A stretch of DNA of 64,000 nt from Gimesia chilikensis (GTDB lineage Bacteria > Planctomycetota > Planctomycetia > Planctomycetales > Planctomycetaceae): contig NZ_CP036266.1 of assembly GCF_007744075.1 (NCBI RefSeq), positions 8,026,564-8,090,563 of the forward strand, given 5' to 3'. Each line of letters starts with the position of its first letter. Position 1 is the stretch's first letter. The position numbers and the translations under genes were made by a program. Of this stretch, positions 8,751 to 17,786 are shown in pieces. The notes beneath the pieces are model-generated. The model was not told the origin of the DNA, did no database searches, and saw only the letters and a list, made by a program, of their open reading frames with translations.

Positions 8751-9254
8751 ATGGGAATCCAACCCAGCATCTACCCCATCCAGCACATCGGCACCGGCCT
8801 GCTGGCCGTCATGCCCAAGCCTGCGAGTGGCGAATGGATTGAAGACGAATTCGCCAGCATCGCCCGCTGGGGAATTACGCATATCGTCTCCCTGCTGGAA
8901 GAGGCAGAAGCCGCGGACGTCGGCCTTGCACAGGAACGCGAACTGGCCGGAAAAAACGGGATGCAGTTCACCTCGTTTCCGATCCCCGACCGCTGCTTGC
9001 CTGCAGACAGCGCTGATTTCGTCCGGCTGACAAAATCACTTTACGCAGGTATTCACTCAGGCAGCCAGACCGTCGTGCATTGTCGAGCAGGCATTGGTCG
9101 CGCAGGCATGCTGGCTGCCGGCATTCTGATTCAACATGGTCTCTCCGCAGAACAGGCGTTCGAATTCGTCTCCCAACAACGGCGCGTCCCCGTTCCCGAT
9201 ACTCCAGAACAATTTAACTGGATCTGCCAGTTGCAGACACAGATCAGAGAATAG
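8751..9254 (+). CDS. Dual-specificity / protein-tyrosine phosphatase family protein
   Basis: A 167-residue cysteine phosphatase. The P-loop is HCRAGIGRAG, with nucleophile Cys111 and phosphate-binding Arg117 (C-x5-R). The general acid is probably Asp80 in PIPDRCLP. The order (acid loop about 30 residues before the P-loop, no other domain) fits the compact bacterial and CDKN3-like DSP group. It should remove phosphate from Tyr or Ser/Thr residues or small phosphoesters in the cytoplasm; the substrate is unknown. It lies between a small membrane protein and a lipoprotein, all in the same direction with gaps of 8-41 bases, so a three-gene operon is likely. Confidence 0.88.
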   Translation: MGIQPSIYPIQHIGTGLLAVMPKPASGEWIEDEFASIARWGITHIVSLLEEAEAADVGLAQERELAGKNGMQFTSFPIPDRCLPADSADFVRLTKSLYAGIHSGSQTVVHCRAGIGRAGMLAAGILIQHGLSAEQAFEFVSQQRRVPVPDTPEQFNWICQLQTQIRE

Positions 9255-9262
9255 AGTCACCA

Positions 9263-9988
9263 ATGATGAACCACAATTGGAAAACACTGCTTCTACTCAC
9301 CTGCCTGTCCGTCGGTTGTGGTGAGAACACCAATACCAAAGTCCCACCGCAAGCGACAGTAGAGCAGGCTCAGCCAGAAAAGCAGGTCGCATCACCACTC
9401 AGCCAGGAAGCACAGAATCAAATTGACTGGATGGTCCGTTCCGGCTTTTATGACTATTCCGATCTGTTTCGAACCCTCTGTCTCGAAGTCTTCCCAGATG
9501 AAGAGATGGATATCAAGCTGGTAAAGCAGGCTTGCGATCAACGCATCCAATCCTGGCAGAGAGAACAGAAAAACTGGCCCGCAGTGACCGACTGCGACCG
9601 TCTCGACAAGGCATTTGAAAAGCTGGAAGAGCAAGGGATCATTTCGATCCAGTTCGCCGGGAATACACAGTCAGACGGTTACGAAATTTTTGAAGACACC
9701 CTCCACATACACGATCACCCCGCTTCTGTCATCGGGTACTGTTTCTTTCACAAACAGGATCTGGAACGGGTAATGGACGGCAAAGACCTCATCCTTTCTT
9801 TCGGTCCTGTTAACCCCGAGGACGAAAAGTCCAGAGGACCGGAAATCGGAAAAATCATCCAGCAGGAACTGGAGCAGGCTGGTCTGAAGGTCAAATGGGA
9901 CGGAACTTTCAACGAACGCATCCGCGTCACTGATATGGCATGGCAGAAACGCAACCCTGCTTGCAAACCCATTGATTTTGACATCTGA
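9263..9988 (+). CDS. Hypothetical lipoprotein
   Basis: A 241-residue protein with a type II signal peptide: NWKTLLLLTCLSVGC, lipobox LSVGC at about residues 15-19, then a polar linker (GENTNTKVPPQ). The mature part is acidic with no motif I recognise. Segments such as DCDRLDKAFEKLEEQGII and DTLHIHDHPASVIGYCFFH alternate helix and strand patterns. The latter half (LSFGPVNPEDEKSRGPEIGK) resembles proteins that compare two measured values, but I cannot name a family. It starts eight bases after the phosphatase stop. Two ATGs are possible (9263 and 9266). Confidence 0.7.
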   Translation: MMNHNWKTLLLLTCLSVGCGENTNTKVPPQATVEQAQPEKQVASPLSQEAQNQIDWMVRSGFYDYSDLFRTLCLEVFPDEEMDIKLVKQACDQRIQSWQREQKNWPAVTDCDRLDKAFEKLEEQGIISIQFAGNTQSDGYEIFEDTLHIHDHPASVIGYCFFHKQDLERVMDGKDLILSFGPVNPEDEKSRGPEIGKIIQQELEQAGLKVKWDGTFNERIRVTDMAWQKRNPACKPIDFDI

Positions 9989-10173
9989 ATCAATTTTGTC
10001 AGATTCTGATATTTTCCACGCCCTCTTATCGTATTTTTCGCGTCCCGTTGACTGGAAAAAGCAGCCGAAACTCTATAACATACCTGCTTCCCTGTGAGGC
10101 TGAGATTTTCAGCCCCATTTTCCTTGAGATTCCTTCGACATAAGTCGATACAATCACAAGGGATACACCACAG

Positions 10174-10258
10174 GCCCAAGTGGCGGAACTGGCAGACGCG
10201 CTAGATTCAGGTTCTAGTGTCCGTAAAGGACGTGGAGGTTCGAATCCTCTCTTGGGCA
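10174..10258 (+). tRNA. tRNA-Leu (anticodon CAG)
   Basis: Acceptor arms GCCCAAG and CTTGGGC pair fully. The anticodon stem CTAGA/TCTAG holds the loop TTCAGGT, giving anticodon CAG, which reads CUG leucine codons. A long variable arm (TGTCCGTAAAGGACGTG) and the T arm GGAGGTTCGAATCCTC are present, as expected for a class II tRNA. The CCA end is not encoded (ACC then T). Confidence 0.97.
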
Positions 10259-10267
10259 CCTTAATTT

Positions 10268-10302
10268 AAAAGGACTTACGACTTTGTCGTGAGTCCTTTT
10301 TT
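10268..10302 (+). terminator. Intrinsic terminator after tRNA-Leu
   Basis: AAAAGGACTTACGAC and GTCGTGAGTCCTTTT form a long stem around a TTT loop, followed by TTTTTTC. It ends the tRNA transcript. Confidence 0.85.
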
Positions 10303-10623
10303 CATTTCCCGCCACCCCAATCAGCCACAACAGCACTTCACCCCTGCTGACATACAGTCATCACCAACCCGGGAGCTCTCTGTCTCTGCCTCAAAAAACG
10401 GCATTCCCGAGAAAGACATCCTGTTTTTAGAGCGTGCACTGACCAGTGTCGTTTCGACCCGCCCCGAACGAAAAATACCTAAGCTGATTTTGGCATTGAT
10501 TATAGAGCCACCTGTCTACTTAACTGACAGATCTGGCTTCTGACTCTGGCACACCGATTGCTTCATATATGAAGCATTCTTTTAATTTCGTTTTTTGCTC
10601 ATCCCTGTTTTGAGGAGATCGCT
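10303..10623. other. Intergenic region of 321 bases, no gene seen
   Basis: No convincing ORF. One open frame (10289-10543 on the plus strand) overlaps the tRNA terminator and has no motif or ribosome binding site. The 3' end is AT-rich and probably carries the promoter of the DUF1559 gene. GAGGAGAT just before 10624 is its ribosome binding site. Confidence 0.5.
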
Positions 10624-11595
<972 letters not shown>

Positions 11596-11638
11596 TCCCG
11601 CACGGATCTCCGTCTGATAGTTGAATCTCTGAAACTCG

Positions 11639-11684
11639 AACGACTGCAGTGGAATATTACTGTTCCGACTGCAGTCGTTTTTTT
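11639..11684 (+). terminator. Intrinsic terminator of the DUF1559 gene
   Basis: AACGACTGCAGT (11639-11650) pairs with ACTGCAGTCGTT (11668-11679), and a run of seven T follows at 11678-11684. Confidence 0.88.
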
Positions 11685-11703
11685 CATAGTGTCATCTATC
11701 AAC

Positions 11704-11739
11704 AGAAAAACCCCTGACCGGGAAGATCCCGATCAGGGG
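11704..11739 (-). terminator. Intrinsic terminator of the Tyr/Asn-rich protein gene
   Basis: On the minus strand, CCCCTGATCGGGATCTTCCCGGTCAGGGG forms a GC-rich hairpin followed by TTTTTCTG. It lies 41 bases past the stop of the minus-strand gene. Confidence 0.85.
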
Positions 11740-11779
11740 CGTGCTGGTTTGGTTTACCTTTTCGTACCGTCACTCCGAC

Positions 11780-12226
11780 TTAGCGGTAGTTACGCCAGTC
11801 ACGATTGCTCTGCCGATGGTGATCGGAATGATCGTGGCTGTTGTCGTAGCGATCACGGTCGTACCGGTTTGAATTGTACGGGTAAGTGTTGTAGTTCGTA
11901 CGGTTCCGGTAAGAAGTGTAATCCGTGAACAACGGCTTGTTCGACCAAGGATTGCTGTAGAGGCTGTTGAGCCGGTCAGTCAGCGATGAATAGTACGGAG
12001 CAGTTGTCCGGTAACGATTCAGGTAGTCGCGGCTGTTGTTATTGTAATTCGAACTGTTGTACTTCCAGTCGTCATACCGGCTGGCAGTGTAATCGTAGCG
12101 AGTATTGTTGTTGTACTTCGAGTTGTAATAGCTGCTGGTACCACAGAAAGGTTCTGCAGCAAAAGTGACATTACTTACGAAAGTCAAAGCGGCCAGTGCA
12201 GCAAATGCGATTGCGAATTTTTTCAT
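11780..12226 (-). CDS. Secreted Tyr/Asn/Ser/Arg-rich low-complexity protein
   Basis: A 148-residue protein. MKKFAIAFAALAALTFVSNV followed by TFA-AEP is a clear Sec signal peptide. The mature part is almost entirely Tyr, Asn, Ser, Asp, Arg and Thr (for example SSYYNSKYNNNTRYDYTASR), with no hydrophobic core. The C-terminus is rich in His/Asp (SHDHSDHHRQ). There is one Cys pair at most. Such composition suggests an unfolded or self-assembling extracellular or periplasmic protein; I recognise no family. ATG 12226 is chosen over 12229 because GGAG then sits six bases upstream. It has its own strong terminator and lies between a DUF1559 gene and rnpB, both apparently unrelated. Confidence 0.8.
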   Translation of the reverse strand: MKKFAIAFAALAALTFVSNVTFAAEPFCGTSSYYNSKYNNNTRYDYTASRYDDWKYNSSNYNNNSRDYLNRYRTTAPYYSSLTDRLNSLYSNPWSNKPLFTDYTSYRNRTNYNTYPYNSNRYDRDRYDNSHDHSDHHRQSNRDWRNYR

Positions 12227-12488
12227 CATTATCTCCTTTAATGTTGGGTTGTTTTAAAAGTGGCTAACTTTTTGTTGATGAAAGAATACTAATGCACTCG
12301 CCGTGCCAAACATTCCACGATTATCCTTATGTCATTTATTCATATAGACTTATATTTTTTAGGCACATCATTTCAACAACACCCAGGTGTGTCATATTTG
12401 CAATATCTGGGAACATATTACAATCTTTTTGACAACACGTTAATCTGTAATGCTTGTAATATTGATGGCGCTGGCCCGGAGAGAGAAA

Positions 12489-12874
<386 letters not shown>

Positions 12875-12883
12875 AAACCGACC

Positions 12884-12912
12884 AGTATAAAGTAAGTGGA
12901 ACCCTTGAACTA
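12884..12912 (-). promoter_or_regulatory. Probable rnpB promoter
   Basis: On the minus strand, TATACT (12889-12884) lies nine bases before the expected RNA 5' end. A weak -35 (TAGTTC, 12912-12907) is 17 bases further upstream. Confidence 0.45.
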
Positions 12913-13040
12913 TCCCCAATTTCTGACTTTTCTAAAGAGATTGACTTTATAATGTGTGGCCAGCGGTATAGATTAATATCGAGCGGGCAATACATGAAAT
13001 TCTGGTAATTAACAGCTAATAGAGGTACCAGGTATACGTT

Positions 13041-13547
13041 ATGTTAGGTGAACTCAACCCCTGTGGAGGGGGCGATCCCATCCCGTTGCTTTCTGAAGTT
13101 CTGCTCGTGGGCCGCCGCAGTAAATGCGACATCACGCTGCAGTTCCCCAATGTCTCTTCGCATCATTGCCAGCTCGAATTCATTAACGGCTACTGGCGTA
13201 TCCGCGATATGAACAGCCGTAACGGCATCAAAGTCAACGGCCAGCGCTGCGACATGAAGTGGCTCCTGCCCGGCGACAAAGTCGCGATCGCCAAGCATGA
13301 ATACGAAATCAACTACACCCCGCAGTCCGATGAACCGCCGCCGGAAGAAGAGAATCCGTTCGAAATGAGCCTGATGGAAAAAGCAGGGCTGGTCAAACCG
13401 GAGCGCCGTCCGGAACGACCCATGGCCCCGCCGGCCCGGGCACCCAAAAAGATCGAACTTCCAGATGACGAGTCTAAAATGACCGACGATGAACTGGGAC
13501 TCAAATTCCTGACAGACCCGGATGACGATCAGGAAGACGCATCATGA
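13041..13547 (+). CDS. FHA domain protein
   Basis: A 168-residue protein. Residues 1-95 are a forkhead-associated domain that would bind phosphothreonine peptides: LLVGRRSKCDITL, then NVSSHHCQLEFI with the GR, SSHH and DMNSRNGIKVNG signature segments. The rest is an acidic, proline-rich tail (DEPPPEEENPFEM, LPDDESKMTDDELG) without a fold I recognise. It is probably a phospho-dependent scaffold for a Ser/Thr kinase pathway, as is common in planctomycetes; no kinase lies nearby. The gene ends 35 bases before the likely RsgA start, so the two may be cotranscribed. Confidence 0.9.
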   Translation: MLGELNPCGGGDPIPLLSEVLLVGRRSKCDITLQFPNVSSHHCQLEFINGYWRIRDMNSRNGIKVNGQRCDMKWLLPGDKVAIAKHEYEINYTPQSDEPPPEEENPFEMSLMEKAGLVKPERRPERPMAPPARAPKKIELPDDESKMTDDELGLKFLTDPDDDQEDAS

Positions 13548-13581
13548 ACGTATTTCAGACGGCGCGGGGGCCGAAAACGTA

Positions 13582-14736
13582 GTGGCGAAGAAAAAAGGCA
13601 AAAAGATCCGGGTCGCTTTCAAAAAGAATCGTCAGAAGAAGGTCCGGAAAAACAAACTCTCCAGCCACCAGGTGGATGAACACGTCGACTCGCAGTACAT
13701 GGATGCCAGCGAGCGTCTCACCGGCAAAGGGGATTTAACCCGCCACCGCACCGTAATGGGAGTCGAACAGGAGACCGAGGACGGCACCGAGATCGTCATC
13801 GACATCGATGAGTCCAACTGCCTGCCCGGACGAGTAATTCGCGCCCAGGGTCTCAACTCCGTCGTCCAGACCGCAGACGGCAACCGTTATGAATGCACCG
13901 TGCGACGTCTGGTGCGAACCATGTCCCGCGATGACCGCAATGCCGTTGTCGCAGGTGACCATGTTTTGATTCGTCCCGAAGGGGATGAGTACCAGGCGGT
14001 CATCGAACGGGTCGAGCCCCGTCGCTCTTACCTCTCGCGGGGCAGTAAACGTCGTGAACACATCCTGGTCAGCAACATCGACCAGGCAGTGATCGTCGTC
14101 TCCGCCGATGATCCCCCACTCAAGCCCTCACTCATCGACCGCTTTCTGATCAGCTCGGAAAAAGGCAACATCCACTCCATCATCTGCATCAATAAAATCG
14201 ACCTGGTCGATCCCATTGAACTGCAGCCCCTGATCGGCGTCTACGCGCAGCTGGGTTATGACATCGTCTTAACCAGTGTGGTCACAGGCACCGGCATTCC
14301 GCGACTCCGTTCCCTGCTGAGAGGGAAACAATCCGTCTTCTCCGGGCAGAGTGGGGTCGGCAAGTCTTCGCTGCTCAATCAGATCGACAACCGCCTCTCA
14401 CTGGAGACCGCCGAGATCAGCCAGGAAAACCGCAAAGGAAAACACACAACGCGCTCTGCAGTCCTCCTGGAAATCGCCACCGGAGGCTGGGTCGTCGACA
14501 CACCCGGCATTCGTCAGCTCCAGCTCTGGGATGTGAGCCCCGAAGAAGTCGAAGGCTTCTTTCGCGAATTCCACGCGTTCGTGCCCCAGTGCCGCTTTCC
14601 CGACTGCTCGCACACCCACGAAGACAACTGCGGCATCAAACGCGCGGTCCACAACGACTTCATCTCCCGCCAACGCTATCAGAGCTATCTGAAAATCATC
14701 GCCGGGGACGACCCTCGGCCCGTCTACCACCAGTAG
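13582..14736 (+). CDS. rsgA: Ribosome small-subunit-dependent GTPase A
   Basis: RsgA (YjeQ) is a circularly permuted GTPase that checks and releases late 30S assembly factors. An OB-fold region (CLPGRVIRAQG...CTVRRLVR) is followed by the permuted motifs G4 (CINKIDLVD), G1 (GQSGVGKSSLLNQI) and G3 (VDTPGIRQL). A C-terminal zinc knuckle CRFPDCSHTHEDNC ends the protein. The N-terminus is unusually basic (KKKGKKIRVAFKKNRQKKVRKNK), probably for rRNA binding. The open frame runs back to 13522, inside the FHA gene. I place the start at GTG 13582, after the FHA stop and just before the basic stretch, with a G-rich segment upstream. Length 384 residues; the exact start is uncertain. Confidence 0.93.
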   Translation: MAKKKGKKIRVAFKKNRQKKVRKNKLSSHQVDEHVDSQYMDASERLTGKGDLTRHRTVMGVEQETEDGTEIVIDIDESNCLPGRVIRAQGLNSVVQTADGNRYECTVRRLVRTMSRDDRNAVVAGDHVLIRPEGDEYQAVIERVEPRRSYLSRGSKRREHILVSNIDQAVIVVSADDPPLKPSLIDRFLISSEKGNIHSIICINKIDLVDPIELQPLIGVYAQLGYDIVLTSVVTGTGIPRLRSLLRGKQSVFSGQSGVGKSSLLNQIDNRLSLETAEISQENRKGKHTTRSAVLLEIATGGWVVDTPGIRQLQLWDVSPEEVEGFFREFHAFVPQCRFPDCSHTHEDNCGIKRAVHNDFISRQRYQSYLKIIAGDDPRPVYHQ

Positions 14737-14909
14737 TACTTGACCTCTCCTCAACGGGCCAGGGCACATTTTCTTAAGCCCCGCAGTTGATCCTCTCCCA
14801 CGAGTCGCTTAGACTCAATGGGGCCTTTATTAGGGTCATTAACGATCTATTCGCGTCCGCGCGATCTCGACCTCCTGCCTGTATCGATCCCGCATTGAAA
14901 GCCGTCACC

Positions 14910-16355
14910 ATGAAACTCAGAACCTGCGTTACCATCTGCCTGGCCCTGTTCGTCCTCTCGGGACTCTGCCTGTTACCTGCCACCGATTCCAGCCAGCTGT
15001 TGAGCCAGGAACCGGCGGCCAAAGCTCCCGCAACCGGTATGAAAACCGTCCTGGACTACGGTGCGAAAGGAGACGGTCAGACCGACGATACCGCCGCCAT
15101 CCAGCAGATGGTCGACGCTTCGGTCGGTTCACTCCGCTTTCCCCGCGGACAGTATCGGCTGACAAAACCCATCGTGATCGATCTGACCAAAGTCGGTCCA
15201 ACCTCCATTTCGGGTGATGGCACCGCCACGATCCTGATGGAAGGCGCCGGGCCCGCATTCAAGTTCATCGGCACCCACAACGGCACCGCGAGTCCTAAAA
15301 CATTCCAGCCCGTCGTCTGGGAAAAGGAACGCAGCCCCATGGTGGACGGCATCGAGATCGTCGGCAAACATCCTGAAGCGATCGGCATTCAGGCGATCAA
15401 AACCATGCAGATCACGATCACCCGGCTGGTCGTCCGCAAAGCACTGCACGGCATTCACCTGACCGAACGCAACCGGAACGTCGCCATCGACGACTGCCAC
15501 CTCTACGAAAACGAAGGGGTCGGGATCTACCTCGAAAAGCTGAACCTGCATCAGGTCAACATTTCCGATTCACACATCAGCTACAATAAGCAGGGCGGGA
15601 TCGTCGTTCGCGAAAGTGAAATTCGTAACATCCAGATCGGCAACTGCGACATTGAAGGCAACATGGGCGAAAAGACACCGCCCACCGCCAACATCCTGTT
15701 CGACATTTCGCAGGGATCACTGCGGGAAGGCGCGATCTTCGGCTGCACCATTCAGCACACGAACAACGCCCCCAACTCCGCGAACGTTCGTTTCATCGGC
15801 AACGGCCCTGAAGACCCCCGCAAGGTCGGTAACTTCGCGATCGCGGACAACTCCATGAGCGATGTCGCCACCAACATTCATCTGCAGCATGCCCGGGGCA
15901 TCACCATCACCGGCAACACACTCTGGCAGGCCTACGAACATAACCTGCTGGTCGAAGACTGTGCCCACATTGTCCTCGGTTCCAATCTCATGGACCGCAA
16001 CCCCGATTACCGTGCCAAGACGAAAGATGCAAACGTCTTCAAAGACTGCACCGACTGCACACTCAACGCCCTGAATATCCTGGCAACCCGCGACGTCCCC
16101 GCTGGACTGATCCTCGAAAACTGCGCGCGAATGAATATCACCAACTGCACCATCCGTCGCTGCCAGAACGGCGGCATCCTGCTGCAGAACGTGAAACAGT
16201 CCCGCGTCTCCGACTGCCTGATTACCGAAGGCGAAAAGAACTTCGCGATCCGCGTTTCAGGCGGCCAGGAAATTCAGATCACCGATAACCTCGTCTCCGG
16301 CGACATCGACGTCGGACCGGGCACGGAAGTCTCCAACACCATGACCGTCTATTAA
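14910..16355 (+). CDS. Secreted right-handed beta-helix protein (pectate lyase superfamily)
   Basis: A 481-residue exported protein. The signal peptide is MKLRTCVTICLALFVLSGLC. The N-terminal part has the Pectate_lyase_3 hallmark VLDYGAKGDGQTDDTAAIQ. It is followed by many short coils rich in Asn and Ile/Val (NITNCTIRRCQNGGILLQNV, RVSDCLITEG), typical of PbH1 beta-helix repeats. Such proteins bind or cleave polysaccharides; catalytic residues cannot be assigned by eye. ATG 14910 is chosen because it begins the signal peptide; the frame is open further upstream without support. It is convergent with the AI-2E family gene. Confidence 0.85.
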   Translation: MKLRTCVTICLALFVLSGLCLLPATDSSQLLSQEPAAKAPATGMKTVLDYGAKGDGQTDDTAAIQQMVDASVGSLRFPRGQYRLTKPIVIDLTKVGPTSISGDGTATILMEGAGPAFKFIGTHNGTASPKTFQPVVWEKERSPMVDGIEIVGKHPEAIGIQAIKTMQITITRLVVRKALHGIHLTERNRNVAIDDCHLYENEGVGIYLEKLNLHQVNISDSHISYNKQGGIVVRESEIRNIQIGNCDIEGNMGEKTPPTANILFDISQGSLREGAIFGCTIQHTNNAPNSANVRFIGNGPEDPRKVGNFAIADNSMSDVATNIHLQHARGITITGNTLWQAYEHNLLVEDCAHIVLGSNLMDRNPDYRAKTKDANVFKDCTDCTLNALNILATRDVPAGLILENCARMNITNCTIRRCQNGGILLQNVKQSRVSDCLITEGEKNFAIRVSGGQEIQITDNLVSGDIDVGPGTEVSNTMTVY

Positions 16356-16402
16356 GCACGGCATTAATGGATACGATCTGACTTCCACCGGGAACCAATC
16401 GA

Positions 16403-17650
16403 TCACGCGACCGTCGTCGACTCGCCGGGCAAGATTCCGGCGAGCAGGTTCCCTGCGGTCTGCCCCGATTCGAACCGCATCAGCACGATGCGAATCCCGG
16501 CAGTGATCGGCACGGCCAGAATCGCTCCGATGGGTCCCCAGAGCAGCGTCCAGAAGGACAAGGCCAGCAGGACGGTCACGGGATGCAGTTGCAGGCCTTC
16601 GCCCATGATCTTGGGTTCAATGCCGTTGCCAATTGCCATCTGAATCCCGCCGGGTATCAGAATCACACCGGCAATCGTCCAGGGACTATCGGAGAATTGC
16701 GCCACCGCCACGGGAATCGGCAGTAAAGTCGCGATCAGCGATCCCACCGAAGGAATGAAGTTCAGCAGGAAGGTCAGAATCGCGAACACCAGCGCCAGTT
16801 CCAGTCCGAACAGCGAGAGCGTCACTCCCACCAGGATCCCCGTCACCAGCGAGATGATCAGCTTGGTTGTAATATAGCTGCGGATTTTCTGTTCGATCTC
16901 GAAATAGAGCTTATTCTTGACGACAGCCTGTGGATCACGACCCGCCAGCAGGAAGATCACAAAGATCGCCACAAAGAAAGAGGTCGTCGTAAAACTGAGC
17001 GCAGTCTGCATTGTACTGAAGGCAACCTCCTTCAGGAACTGTGTCATGTAGTCAGTGGTCATTTTCTGTAACTTATTCAGGTCCACTCCCATATTCTCAA
17101 ACCAGCCGGCAGGAGGCTTCTGAGCTTCGACCGGTGCTGCGCTGATCTCAGGTCCGTCAGGAACCGTGGGTGTCACAGGAGCTGTCGGCGCTTCGGCAGT
17201 AGTCGGACGTTCTGCAACAGCCGGTTCCGCTTCAGCTGCCGAATCCTCGCTGGACTCCTCAGCCTCTTCCGGCTTGGGCTCACCGAGTTCCTTCGCCGTA
17301 TCGAATGTGGAATTGATAAAGATCCCCAGCTTCTCGCTGTACTGCGTCTCCGCTTTCGCAATCACCTGCTGCGTCGAGTAGATCAGTACTATAATCAGCA
17401 GAAAACCAACCGACAGTACCAGCAACAGCGTGGCGGAGATCGCGACAATATGTGGCATTTTCCATCTCAGAACCAGCAGGTCGACGATCGGCGTCACAAT
17501 CGTCACGATGAAAATGGCAATCACAAACGGGATCAACACGGCCTTGGTAATATAAAACACAAAAGCCAGGGCAATGACTGACAGCAACATCAGACAGCCC
17601 GTGATCACTTTGGCCTGCTCATCCGAAGGTTGCAGAGAATTCGACGACAT
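16403..17650 (-). CDS. AI-2E family transporter (TqsA/PerM-like) with acidic insertion
   Basis: A 415-residue polytopic protein of the AI-2E exporter family (PF01594). The N-terminal hydrophobic helices (FVFYITKAVLIPFVIAIFIV, ISATLLLVLSVGFLLIIVLIYS) and the C-terminal block (FAILTFLLNFIPSVGSLIAT, LWGPIGAILAVPITAGIRIVL) match the family, including the conserved IPSVGS. Residues about 124-182 form a Glu/Pro/Ala-rich low-complexity segment between helix 3 and the long periplasmic or cytoplasmic helix. This is longer than I expect in the family. Members export autoinducer-2 or act as ion/proton antiporters; the substrate here is not known. It lies downstream of the DUF1570 gene on the same strand. 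Confidence 0.9.
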   Translation of the reverse strand: MSSNSLQPSDEQAKVITGCLMLLSVIALAFVFYITKAVLIPFVIAIFIVTIVTPIVDLLVLRWKMPHIVAISATLLLVLSVGFLLIIVLIYSTQQVIAKAETQYSEKLGIFINSTFDTAKELGEPKPEEAEESSEDSAAEAEPAVAERPTTAEAPTAPVTPTVPDGPEISAAPVEAQKPPAGWFENMGVDLNKLQKMTTDYMTQFLKEVAFSTMQTALSFTTTSFFVAIFVIFLLAGRDPQAVVKNKLYFEIEQKIRSYITTKLIISLVTGILVGVTLSLFGLELALVFAILTFLLNFIPSVGSLIATLLPIPVAVAQFSDSPWTIAGVILIPGGIQMAIGNGIEPKIMGEGLQLHPVTVLLALSFWTLLWGPIGAILAVPITAGIRIVLMRFESGQTAGNLLAGILPGESTTVA

Positions 17651-17695
17651 GGCGGAAGCCCTTTACGGAGTGGTGCATTGAGTTCCTGTAGCTCC

Positions 17696-17730
17696 GGGAA
17701 ACAACGTACTGAGGCCGTACGCAGTTTCCC
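17696..17730. other. Inverted repeat between the AI-2E and DUF1570 genes
   Basis: GGGAAACaaCGTAC pairs with GTACGcaGTTTCCC around a short loop, with a 2-base internal mismatch. A second small hairpin (ATGGT/ACCAT, 17733-17748) follows. No T-run is present. It may end the DUF1570 transcript or structure the AI-2E gene leader. Confidence 0.4.
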
Positions 17731-17786
17731 CGATGGTATGCGCACCATACTCATAAACCATGACGTTGCAAAGAGAAAAAGCGGTA

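Noticed and set aside
10026..10259. 77-codon minus-strand open frame over the tRNA
   Set aside because: It is the antisense of tRNA-Leu, a common false gene; the start of the protein is the reverse of the tRNA 3' end.
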